From CAZYJD01 sp964647785 (GTDB taxonomy: Bacteria > Bacteroidota > Bacteroidia > NS11-12g > UBA9320), in contig CAZYJD010000033.1 in assembly GCA_964647785.1 (NCBI GenBank), forward strand, positions 1-20,936: a stretch of DNA of 20,936 nt, written 5' to 3'. The position numbers and the translations under genes are program-made. The notes below the pieces were generated by a model. The model was given only the letters and a program-made list of their open reading frames with translations, was not told the origin of the DNA and did not search any database. Shown here one piece after another: positions 8,643-15,287 of this stretch (positions are counted from its first letter, which is position 1; every line of letters begins with the position of its first letter).

Positions 8643-9747
8643 ACAGGTAAAAGGCAAGCGATTGACTCGCATTTTCCACTCCTTGCCAAGGCGATTGTAT
8701 CAATCAGATCCCAATTTTATCTCACATTTGGATAAAGACATTGAACAAGTCTTTGACCCAAAGAAAAATTCGGCCTTCCAAGGAGGTGGAAAGGCAATGC
8801 GATGGTTGTTGTTTGATGAAAAAGCCAAGCCAATAGGTAGAATTGCCGCATTTTACCGTGCAGAAGCACAGGAGGGGGGCATTGGTTTTTTCGAGTGTAT
8901 AGACCAAAGAAAGGCTGCTCATATGCTGTTTAAGACGGCTGAAAACTGGTTGCTTCTTTCAGGCATGAAAAGTGTTCAGGCACCGGTGAATTTTGGTGAA
9001 CGCGATAAATACTGGGGGTTGCTGATCGATGGTTTCAAAAATCCGGCTTATCAGGAGCCATACAATTTCCCTTACTACCGCAAATTATTCATGGAGGAAG
9101 GCTATCAGCTGGAATTTAAACAAACCACCAGTGAGATTTGTGTAGATGAATTCCGTATAGAGAATTTTGAAGGCCTGAGAATGCGTTGGCAGAAAAACAG
9201 CGATTTGGAGATCCGAAAATTCTCCTATGCCCATTTCGATCAATTCGTTGCCGACTTTGTGCACATTTACAATAATGCATGGGGTGAGAAAGACTTCTTT
9301 GTTCCTTTGAATGAAAAAAGGGTTGCCGACCTTTTCAAATCTATGAAATCAATTGTGCGTGAGGACTTACTACTTTTTACCTATTACAAGAAAAAACCCG
9401 CAGCTTTTTATATCAGTATCCCTGATGTGAACCCTGTATTTAAACATTTAAATGGAAGGTTTGGCCTCTGGCATCAATTAAAGTTCATCTTTTATTTGAA
9501 ACGAACAGCAATTAAACGCAGCAGGGGATTGGTTTTTGGCGTGGTGCCGGAATACCAGCGATTGGGCATTACTACTGGCATGATCATTCAGATGTACGAG
9601 ACCATGCAAAACGATCCCCATTTAAAGTGTACGGAATTATCCTGGATAGGTGATTTTAATCCAGCCATGCACGCGCTCTTTGAAAAAGTGGGTGCACGTG
9701 AGGTCAAAATACATCACACTTATCGCAAGGAATTTTCTAAAAATTGA
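8632..9747 (+). CDS. GNAT-superfamily-like protein, about 371 residues
   Basis: The likely start is the ATG at 8632, inside the end of the phosphorylase gene (11-base overlap); a TTG two codons earlier is also in frame. The C-terminal half resembles a GNAT acyltransferase: GLVFGVVPEYQRLGITTGMI matches the beta-strand plus acyl-CoA loop (Q/R-x-x-G-x-G/A, here QRLGIT), followed by ELSWIGDFNPAMHALFEKVGA, typical of the last GNAT helix and strand. The N-terminal half (LYQSDPNFI, GRIAAFY, GFFECID, NFGERDKYWGLL) resembles a conserved hypothetical family found in Bacteroidota. The substrate is unknown. Translational coupling to the phosphorylase suggests co-expression but does not reveal a shared pathway. 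Confidence 0.75.
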   Translation: MRIEQVKGKRLTRIFHSLPRRLYQSDPNFISHLDKDIEQVFDPKKNSAFQGGGKAMRWLLFDEKAKPIGRIAAFYRAEAQEGGIGFFECIDQRKAAHMLFKTAENWLLLSGMKSVQAPVNFGERDKYWGLLIDGFKNPAYQEPYNFPYYRKLFMEEGYQLEFKQTTSEICVDEFRIENFEGLRMRWQKNSDLEIRKFSYAHFDQFVADFVHIYNNAWGEKDFFVPLNEKRVADLFKSMKSIVREDLLLFTYYKKKPAAFYISIPDVNPVFKHLNGRFGLWHQLKFIFYLKRTAIKRSRGLVFGVVPEYQRLGITTGMIIQMYETMQNDPHLKCTELSWIGDFNPAMHALFEKVGAREVKIHHTYRKEFSKN

Positions 9748-9755
9748 TCTCCAAC

Positions 9756-9785
9756 TTGCAGAAAATAAAAATAAGGCTACTTTTG
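9756..9785 (+). promoter_or_regulatory. Bacteroidota-type promoter for tRNA-Lys
   Basis: TTG at 9756-9758, a 19-base spacer and TACTTTTG at 9778-9785 fit the TTTG / TAnnTTTG promoter of the Bacteroidota primary sigma factor. The tRNA begins 14 bases after the -7 element. It sits directly after the stop codon of the GNAT-like gene. Confidence 0.7.
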
Positions 9786-9799
9786 CACCCTCAAATTTA

Positions 9800-9872
9800 G
9801 ATTCCGTAGCTCAGCTGGTAGAGCAATACACTTTTAATGTATGGGTCCTGGGTTCGAGCCCCAGCGGGATCA
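9800..9872 (+). tRNA. tRNA-Lys (anticodon TTT)
   Basis: A full cloverleaf of 73 bases: acceptor GATTCCG/CGGGATC (one T-G pair), D-stem GCTC/GAGC, anticodon stem ATACA/TGTAT with loop CTTTTAA (anticodon at 9833-9835), five-base variable loop and T-stem CTGGG/CCCAG with TTCGAGC. The discriminator is A and CCA is not encoded. It has its own promoter and terminator, so it is a single-gene transcription unit. Confidence 0.97.
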
Positions 9873-9874
9873 CT

Positions 9875-9907
9875 AAAGCACCACCCTTAGAGTGGTGCTT
9901 TTTTTTT
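9875..9907 (+). terminator. Intrinsic terminator of tRNA-Lys
   Basis: Perfect 9-base-pair stem AAGCACCAC/GTGGTGCTT with a 7-base loop, followed by an uninterrupted run of Ts to 9907. It starts three bases after the tRNA. Confidence 0.93.
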
Positions 9908-10016
9908 GATCAATCAACAAATGTTTTGAAGGGGTAAGTTTGATTCGTAAGAAAATCCCATGCAATGATATGAGGTGATTCGGTGAAGAATTAGCAAGCA
10001 AAAGCGAAAAACACTA

Positions 10017-10391
10017 TCAGTCAAAAAACTCCTGGAGGGCAGCCATGTATAGCTCCTTCCAACCATCGACAAACTCTATTAAGCGATCTTCAGGTATTTC
10101 GGTGTGAAGCAACTCAAGGCTGGTTCCTTTTTTATGGGGATGCAGACGCAGAATCACTTCTGATTTTTCACTGCCTTCAATATACCATTGTTGCCGTAAT
10201 TCCCTGTCCTTTTCAAAATAGAGGTTTTTGCCAATGATATTGCCATTGAAAAGCGAAAACTCACTATCTACTTCGGTACTCATCTGAGCTGGTTCACCGG
10301 TCCACAGTTCAATGCTCAGGGGAATGGTTAGCGCAGCATAAACCTCCTCCTGAGGCGCATGAATAACAAAGTATTTATGAATGGTTTTCAA
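10017..10391 (-). CDS. SRPBCC / AHSA1-type START-like domain protein, probable TTG start
   Basis: A small protein of about 124 residues with the START-like (Bet v1/SRPBCC, AHSA1) pattern: IHKYFVIHAPQEEVYAALT, IELWTGEPA, EFSLFNGNIIGKN, LRQQWYIEG, and a C-terminal helix DGWKELYMAALQEFF. This fold makes a hydrophobic cavity; in bacteria the ligand is usually unknown. The only ATG is at 10412, but it lies inside the 3' acceptor end of tRNA-Arg, so I chose the TTG at 10391, which gives LKTIHKYFVI, in line with the usual MKxI start of the family. The start remains inferred. It follows tRNA-Arg on the same strand by 12 bases, so it may be read from the tRNA promoter after tRNA processing. Confidence 0.75.
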   Translation of the reverse strand: MKTIHKYFVIHAPQEEVYAALTIPLSIELWTGEPAQMSTEVDSEFSLFNGNIIGKNLYFEKDRELRQQWYIEGSEKSEVILRLHPHKKGTSLELLHTEIPEDRLIEFVDGWKELYMAALQEFFD

Positions 10392-10403
10392 TGATTGAGA
10401 GAG

Positions 10404-10477
10404 CGCACCCATCAGGACTCGAACCTGAAACCTACTGCTTAGAAGGCAGTTGCTCTATCCAGTTGAGCTATGGGTGC
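10404..10477 (-). tRNA. tRNA-Arg (anticodon TCT)
   Basis: 74-base cloverleaf: acceptor GCACCCA/TGGGTGC, D-stem GCTC/GAGC, anticodon stem ACTGC/GCAGT with loop CTTCTAA (anticodon complement at 10441-10443), T-stem TCAGG/CCTGA with TTCGAGT, discriminator G, no encoded CCA. It lies 20 bases downstream of tRNA-Pro on the same strand, so the two are probably cut from one transcript. Confidence 0.97.
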
Positions 10478-10497
10478 GTAGCCTAAAAAGCAATGTG

Positions 10498-10572
10498 TCG
10501 GGGTGGCAGGATTCGAACCTGCGACCTTCTGCTCCCAAAGCAGACGCGATAACCGGGCTACGCTACACCCCG
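10498..10572 (-). tRNA. tRNA-Pro (anticodon TGG)
   Basis: 75-base cloverleaf beginning CGGGGTG as is typical for tRNA-Pro, paired to CACCCCG with discriminator A; anticodon stem TCTGC/GCAGA with loop TTTGGGA (anticodon complement at 10535-10537); T-stem GCAGG/CCTGC with TTCGAAT; CCA not encoded. It precedes tRNA-Arg in the same direction. Confidence 0.97.
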
Positions 10573-10760
10573 AAAATTTTCATTCAGTAAAAAAGCCAAC
10601 AGCAAAATAAGGTGCCTGGCCTTTAATTTTCGGTTTTTTAACAAGGAAATTTCCTTGTTGACTCCTGATGTACTGAACGCATGGGTCTCTTTTGTGCGAC
10701 CCTGATTCCCTTTTTTGGGAACCGCTTTACCGTTTGCAAATCATTGCTCAACGGATCGAG
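10573..10760. other. Intergenic spacer between tRNA-Ser and tRNA-Pro
   Basis: I see no convincing gene here. Besides the 20-base palindrome, there are two short hairpins: GGGTC/GACCC near 10682-10702 and TTCCC/GGGAA around a run of six Ts near 10707-10722. On the minus strand an imperfect AAAGGCCA...TTGGCTTTTTT hairpin near 10591-10624 could end the tRNA-Ser transcript, but its stem is broken by a bulge. Confidence 0.4.
10640..10659. repeat. Perfect 20-base palindrome between tRNA-Ser and tRNA-Pro
   Basis: The half-site AACAAGGAAA is followed directly by its exact reverse complement, with no spacer. It lies in the 188-base gap between the two tRNA genes. No run of Ts follows it on either strand in the right orientation (Ts precede it on the plus strand), so it does not look like a simple terminator. 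It could be an operator or a protein-binding site; this is inference. Confidence 0.6.
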
Positions 10761-10847
10761 CGGTGAGGGCGGGATTCGAACCCGCGGTACCCGTGAAGGT
10801 ACGGCAGTTTAGCAAACTGCTGGTTTCAGCCACTCACCCACCTCACC
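10761..10847 (-). tRNA. tRNA-Ser (anticodon GCT)
   Basis: 87-base tRNA with the long variable arm of a class II tRNA: acceptor GGTGAGG/CCTCACC, anticodon stem GCAGT/ACTGC with loop TTGCTAA (anticodon complement at 10811-10813), variable-arm stem built on GTACC/GGTAC, T-stem GCGGG/CCCGC with TTCGAAT, discriminator G, no encoded CCA. A good promoter lies just upstream. Confidence 0.97.
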
Positions 10848-10856
10848 AATGGGGTG

Positions 10857-10886
10857 CAAAAATAAATCTTTTTTACATAGAGCAAT
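10857..10886 (-). promoter_or_regulatory. Bacteroidota-type promoter for tRNA-Ser
   Basis: On the minus strand ATTG at about 10886-10883, an 18-base spacer and TATTTTTG at 10864-10857 match the TTTG / TAnnTTTG promoter. The tRNA begins 9 to 10 bases after the -7 element. Confidence 0.65.
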
Positions 10887-10981
10887 ACTTTTTTTAATGT
10901 GGAATAAAATTTGACTCGGAAGTACCTTCAAGCAGGCAGAATCCAAACTCTAAATGCTTAATCTTGCCTTAGAATTCCACT

Positions 10982-13630
10982 ATGTCCAGCAGCAAAAAAA
11001 CGCATTATCTTTTCAGAAACATCAAGTGTTATGAATCCACCGAATGGCTTGCCAATAACAAGAAAAAGTACCGTTCAGTTTTTGAAGAGTCTTTGTCCAG
11101 TTATATCTACTGCGAGTTTTCGTTTTTCAATTTGCATTTCAAAGAGAAAGACTGGTTCATAAAACTGCATTTAAAGTGTTTCGATCATGAGGATAATTTA
11201 ATTTGTGATCTCAATTGTGATCGCAACGTCTCCCAAAATTCGAACATTGTTTTTGTAAGGGAAGGTTGGGGCACCAAAACGCCCGGTGGTTTCTGGAAGA
11301 AGGGAACCTATCGTTGGGAGGCTTGGTTAGAGGATGAGATGGTGGCTGAAAAATACTTTTATGTATACGATTTTGGCGTAACGCGCGAACAAAACAACCC
11401 ATACCTTGAAATCAACCACATCAAATTGTACGAGGGGCCCGATGCCAATACATCTGAAAATGAGCGCAAGTATCAGCGGGGATTTAATTATCAGGAAACC
11501 AGGTATGTGTGGCTGGAATTAAAGGCCACCAATAAGATTCCCGAACCTGACCATTGGTCTTGTGAGCTCACTTTCAATTTCAGAACGGCAAACAATATGC
11601 TGAAAGGCAGTATCGTGAAGATGTTTTTTGTGTATCCCGAGCAACCAGAAATTATGGTAACAGTAGGGTGGGGGGCTGATAAAATTGGTACATGGGCGCT
11701 GGGAAATTACTACGTAGACGTGATTTTTATGGATACCCTCATCGCCACAGTAGATTTTCAGATGGGCAATGATTTTATCGCCGCCACGGACAAGGATTTC
11801 ATCAATTTCAATCCGATTAAATTGCCCGCAGGTTTGCCCCACAAGGAAGAACTACCCTTAAAAGGTGCTGCCACTGGTCAAAGAAGACATAGTGAACACG
11901 ACATCGACTCCATACTCAATGAGTTGGATGCGCTGATTGGTCTGGACGAAGTAAAATCGAGAATTCGCGAATACGCCAGTTATCTTAATTTCATCACCCT
12001 TCGCAAAGACAAAGGAATCAGCGAAGATGAGCCCATCAATTTGCACGCAGTATTCATGGGCAATCCGGGTACGGGTAAAACCACAGTGGCTCGTAAATTG
12101 GGCAAAATATACAAACAGCTGGGCTTGCTGAGTAAAGGTCACGTGCACGAGGTGGATCGAACGGATTTGGTGGCGGAGTTTATTGGTCAGACAGCGCCTA
12201 AAACAAAAGCTGCCATTAAAAAGGCCAAAGGCGGAATTCTTTTCATTGATGAGGCTTATGCCTTGGCAAGAAAAGATGATGATGCAAAGGATTTTGGCAA
12301 AGAGGCTATCGAAATTTTACTGAAAGAATTATCTGACGGCGAAGACATTGCCATCATTGCTGCAGGATATCCCAATGAAATTCAAAACTTTTTAGAGAGC
12401 AATCCGGGCTTGAAATCGAGATTCAATATGAGTATAGATTTTCCGGATTATCAGCCTAAAGAACTCATACAAATTGCAGAATTTGCAGCTTCAAGACGCG
12501 GCGTAAAACTCAGCGATACAGCCAAAGATGCGTTGTATAAAAAGCTGGTGGATGTTTACCGGGAAAGGGATCGCTTTTTTGGGAATGCGCGCCTGGTGAA
12601 TTCATTGATTGATGAATGTAAACTCAACTTGGGTTTGCGAGTAATGGAGGATGAGCATCCTGAAAACCTCAGCATGGAAGAGCTCAGCACCATCGAGATT
12701 TCTGATGTTGAGGAGTTGAGCATCAACCGAGATCGTCCGGCAGCAGATTTACCCATCGATGAAGATTTGTTGCGTGAGTCAATTGACAAACTCAACAGAA
12801 TGATTGGCCTTGAAGGCGTGAAGAATGAAATTCAAGACCTGGTGAAACTGGTTCGATTCTACAAGGAAACTGGAAAAGATGTCGCTAAGAGTTTTAGCCT
12901 ACATTCCGTATTCACCGGCAACCCGGGTACAGGAAAAACCACAGTGGCTCGAATTTTAGCTCAGATTTATAAATCGCTCGGTATACTAGAACGCGGGCAT
13001 ATCATTGAGTGCGACCGTCAATCCCTCATAGGAGGCTATATCGGGCAAACCGCCATCAAAACTGGAGGGTTAATTGAAAAAGCCATGGGAGGGGTGTTGT
13101 TCATTGATGAAGCTTATGCATTAACTGAAGGAGGTGGAACCGATTATGGCAAAGAAGCCATAGAGATCATTCTCAAGCGAATGGAAGACCATCGCGGGCA
13201 CTTCATTGTAATAGCCGCGGGTTATACCGATAATATGCGTCGGTTTTTGGAAAGTAATCCGGGCTTGAAATCGAGATTTGACCGCGTATTTCATTTCGAA
13301 GACTTCAATCCGGTAGAATTAAATGAGATTGCGCTCAATCAGTTGCGCGAAAATCAATTGACACCCAATGAAGAAGCAGCCAATAAACTCAGTGAGATGT
13401 TGACGCTGATGTTTGAAAGCCGCGATAAGTATTTTGGCAACGGTCGCTCTGTTCGTCGTATAACCGAAGAAATTGTGCGCAAACAACATTTAAGAATGTC
13501 GGGCTTGCCGGCAGATGAAAGAACCCTAGAATTGATTCATGAAGTGAAACTGACCGATCTGGAAGGCATAGAAGTAAAGAAAGTAGCAAAGGATTATACC
13601 AATCCAATTGGTTTTAGAATGAGTGGATAA
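10982..13630 (+). CDS. Tandem AAA+ ATPase (CbxX/SpoVK type) with duplicated beta-rich N-terminal domain
   Basis: An 882-residue protein. Residues about 10-270 hold two related beta-rich units, each with a GWG...G-x-W-x-x-G-x-Y...A-x-x-x-F pattern (GWG at 95-97 and 229-231). Two AAA+ modules of the CbxX/CfqX/SpoVK/EccA kind follow. Module 1: Walker A GNPGTGKTT from 360, pore-type FIGQTAPKT, Walker B ILFIDEAY with D423-E424. Module 2: GNPGTGKTT from 646, YIGQTAIKT, VLFIDEAY with D709-E710. Both share ESNPGLKSRF, with the probable arginine finger, and both look catalytically complete. Relatives remodel proteins (CbbX re-activates Rubisco, EccA serves type VII secretion). No Rubisco or secretion gene is nearby, so the client is unknown. 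No signal peptide is seen, so it is probably cytoplasmic. It is probably monocistronic: tRNA genes lie upstream on the other strand and a convergent operon downstream. Confidence 0.9.
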   Translation: MSSSKKTHYLFRNIKCYESTEWLANNKKKYRSVFEESLSSYIYCEFSFFNLHFKEKDWFIKLHLKCFDHEDNLICDLNCDRNVSQNSNIVFVREGWGTKTPGGFWKKGTYRWEAWLEDEMVAEKYFYVYDFGVTREQNNPYLEINHIKLYEGPDANTSENERKYQRGFNYQETRYVWLELKATNKIPEPDHWSCELTFNFRTANNMLKGSIVKMFFVYPEQPEIMVTVGWGADKIGTWALGNYYVDVIFMDTLIATVDFQMGNDFIAATDKDFINFNPIKLPAGLPHKEELPLKGAATGQRRHSEHDIDSILNELDALIGLDEVKSRIREYASYLNFITLRKDKGISEDEPINLHAVFMGNPGTGKTTVARKLGKIYKQLGLLSKGHVHEVDRTDLVAEFIGQTAPKTKAAIKKAKGGILFIDEAYALARKDDDAKDFGKEAIEILLKELSDGEDIAIIAAGYPNEIQNFLESNPGLKSRFNMSIDFPDYQPKELIQIAEFAASRRGVKLSDTAKDALYKKLVDVYRERDRFFGNARLVNSLIDECKLNLGLRVMEDEHPENLSMEELSTIEISDVEELSINRDRPAADLPIDEDLLRESIDKLNRMIGLEGVKNEIQDLVKLVRFYKETGKDVAKSFSLHSVFTGNPGTGKTTVARILAQIYKSLGILERGHIIECDRQSLIGGYIGQTAIKTGGLIEKAMGGVLFIDEAYALTEGGGTDYGKEAIEIILKRMEDHRGHFIVIAAGYTDNMRRFLESNPGLKSRFDRVFHFEDFNPVELNEIALNQLRENQLTPNEEAANKLSEMLTLMFESRDKYFGNGRSVRRITEEIVRKQHLRMSGLPADERTLELIHEVKLTDLEGIEVKKVAKDYTNPIGFRMSG
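12411..12433 (+). repeat. Copy 1 of a 23-base exact repeat within the AAA+ gene
   Basis: This stretch, encoding NPGLKSRF (its last two bases beginning the Phe codon) in AAA+ module 1, is identical over 23 bases to 13256-13278 in module 2. The flanking codons differ. A shorter identity of 17 bases is also present around the two Walker A motifs. Confidence 0.85.
13256..13278 (+). repeat. Copy 2 of a 23-base exact repeat within the AAA+ gene
   Basis: Exact match to 12411-12433, at the equivalent place of AAA+ module 2. Identity at synonymous positions points to local gene conversion or constraint on the DNA or RNA, or chance given the small size. Confidence 0.85.
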
Positions 13631-13655
13631 AAAAAGACTGGTATACCCAGCCTTT
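13629..13655 (-). terminator. Intrinsic terminator of the etfB-etfA-nuclease operon
   Basis: On the minus strand the stem AAAGGCTGG/CCAGTCTTT (one G-T pair) with a 5-base loop runs into seven Ts. It is about 38 bases after the nuclease-gene stop. Read on the plus strand it has an A-C mismatch and only three Ts, so it would serve the convergent AAA+ gene poorly. Confidence 0.75.
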
Positions 13656-13692
13656 GAATGAATGTATAACCTCAATAACCGGTTAACCGAAA

Positions 13693-14292
13693 TCAAGACC
13701 TTCTACGTCTGCTAATTTCATCTCGGATAATGGCAGCTTTGTCGTAATCTTCTACCTGAATGGCTTCCTCCAGAAGGCGCTCAAGTTCAGTCATATCCAT
13801 CTGCTCGATGCTTTCTTCTTCCATGATATCTTCGAGAAACTCATCTTCTATTTCAGCTCTTTCAGGAATATCGGTGTCCTCGTCCGTAAGCTCCACACCT
13901 GCTTGATCTAAAATGTTGCGGTACGTATAAATGGGGCATTGAAAACGAACCGCCAAAGCGATGGCATCGCTTGTGCGTGCATCAATTTCTTTCAGCTCAC
14001 CATCTTTTTCACAAATTAGTTTGGCATAGAACACGCCTTCAAGCAAATGGTCTATACGTATTTCGCTGACTTCTATGCTGAACTCAGCGGCAAAGTTTCT
14101 GAAAAGATCATGTGTCATGGGGCGCTGTGGTTTGATTTTTTCAATCTCCAAAGCAATGGCCTGTGCCTCAAAACCACCTATGACCACCGGCAACTTAGTG
14201 CTCCCGTCTATCTCGCCTAAAATAAGGGTATAAGACCCCTTTTGGGCGTGGCCTGTTGTCAAACCAACAATTTCCAGTGCTACTTTTTCCAT
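13693..14292 (-). CDS. Bifunctional nuclease family protein (DUF151) with C-terminal UVR motif
   Basis: A 199-residue protein. Residues about 4-135 are the BFN/DUF151 domain (LPVVIGGFEAQAIA, MTHDLF, DARTSDAIALAVR), and after an acidic linker residues about 165-197 form a UvrB/UvrC-type motif (ELERLLEEAIQVEDYDKAAIIRDEI). The family was named for reported DNase/RNase activity in plants; its bacterial function is unclear, and the UVR motif suggests protein-protein contact. It is the third gene after etfB and etfA, 20 bases behind etfA, and just before the operon terminator. The start MEKVALEIVG agrees with the family. A link to electron transfer is suggested only by co-transcription. Confidence 0.92.
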   Translation of the reverse strand: MEKVALEIVGLTTGHAQKGSYTLILGEIDGSTKLPVVIGGFEAQAIALEIEKIKPQRPMTHDLFRNFAAEFSIEVSEIRIDHLLEGVFYAKLICEKDGELKEIDARTSDAIALAVRFQCPIYTYRNILDQAGVELTDEDTDIPERAEIEDEFLEDIMEEESIEQMDMTELERLLEEAIQVEDYDKAAIIRDEISRRRRS

Positions 14293-14312
14293 GGTGGTTG
14301 GGGGGGCGCTTC

Positions 14313-15281
14313 TTAACTGAGAACTTCTTTTGCTCTTTGTAATAAGCGCGGAACGATGTCAAATGCATCCCCGACAATGCCGTAGTCTGCCGCTTTAAAA
14401 AAGGGTGCTTCAGGATCCGTGTTCACCACACAAATCACCTTGCTAGAACCCACACCTGCCAAATGTTGAATGGCTCCGGAGATACCCACAGCAATATACA
14501 AATTGGGCTTGATGGTAATCCCCGTTTGACCAACGTGCTCACTATGCGGCCTCCAATCCATATCACTCACAGGTTTGGAACAGGCGGTTGCTGCATTAAG
14601 TAGGTCTGCCAGTTCTTCGATCATTCCCCAGTTTTCTGGTCCTTTCAATCCTCTTCCTCCCGATACCACTATTTCTGCCTCTGTGAGAGGAATCTTGCCA
14701 CTTACTTTTGAAATATTTTTCACCACTGTGCTGAAAGTTGCACCATCAGCACTTGTGCTTGATTCTGTAAGTTCTCCTGCACCATTTAATTCTTTTACAG
14801 CGTAACTATTCGGAACAATGCCCAAAACCCGTTTAGGGTTACTGATATTCACCGTTGCGAAGGCTTTGTTGGAAAAACAAGTTTTCTTTACGGCAAATCC
14901 ATTTGAGGCATCGGCCAAACTTACCACACCGGTTACAGCAGCGGCTTCCATTTTTACGGCCAATCGGGGTAGAAGCGACTTGCCATTGTACGTATGGCTG
15001 ATCACTACTGTATCGCAGTTGTTGGCCATTGCAACCTCCGCCATGGCCTGAGCGAATTGCTCAGGAATGAAAGTGTTGTAGGCTTCCGCTTTTATGTGAA
15101 CAATGGCATCGGCACCTGCAGCGGAGAGTTGTGCTGATTCTCCTTCGCTCAGCATCCCCGCCACAAATGCAATACATTTTTGCGAGAATAAACCCGCCGT
15201 ATCTTTTCCGTATGACACCGCCTCAAGCGATGATTTTTTCAGTTTTCCGTTATCGGTTTCAGCAAAAACAAGTACAGACAT
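14313..15281 (-). CDS. etfA: Electron transfer flavoprotein alpha subunit
   Basis: A 322-residue protein. The N-terminal half is the nucleotide-like alpha/beta domain (VLVFAETDNGKLKK); the C-terminal FAD-binding domain has the typical VVSGGRGLKGPENW, GQTGITIKPNLYIAVGISGAIQHLAG and NTDPEAPFFKAADYGIVGD segments. With EtfB it forms a soluble heterodimer that carries electrons from acyl-CoA dehydrogenases to the quinone pool through an ETF:quinone oxidoreductase. Dehydrogenase and oxidoreductase genes are not in the window. It starts 6 bases after the etfB stop. Sequence gives no clear sign of a bifurcating type; the canonical beta-oxidation role is the simplest reading. Confidence 0.97.
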   Translation of the reverse strand: MSVLVFAETDNGKLKKSSLEAVSYGKDTAGLFSQKCIAFVAGMLSEGESAQLSAAGADAIVHIKAEAYNTFIPEQFAQAMAEVAMANNCDTVVISHTYNGKSLLPRLAVKMEAAAVTGVVSLADASNGFAVKKTCFSNKAFATVNISNPKRVLGIVPNSYAVKELNGAGELTESSTSADGATFSTVVKNISKVSGKIPLTEAEIVVSGGRGLKGPENWGMIEELADLLNAATACSKPVSDMDWRPHSEHVGQTGITIKPNLYIAVGISGAIQHLAGVGSSKVICVVNTDPEAPFFKAADYGIVGDAFDIVPRLLQRAKEVLS

Positions 15282-15287
15282 AAGTTA

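Noticed and set aside
9650..9937. Plus-strand open frame of 95 codons over tRNA-Lys
   Set aside because: It overlaps the GNAT-like gene's end and reads through the tRNA; segments such as VAQLVEQ and GSSPSGIT are the usual translation of tRNA sequence, not a protein.
10640..10659. Palindrome as an intrinsic terminator
   Set aside because: The Ts lie before the hairpin on the plus strand and would be As after it on the minus strand, so termination in either direction is not supported.
10715..10897. Plus-strand open frame of 60 codons with RAGFEPAVP
   Set aside because: It is the antisense of tRNA-Ser; this peptide pattern is a well known artefact of tRNA genes.
14195..14377. Short minus-strand frame bridging etfA and the nuclease gene
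   Set aside because: It overlaps both well supported genes in another frame and has no recognisable features.
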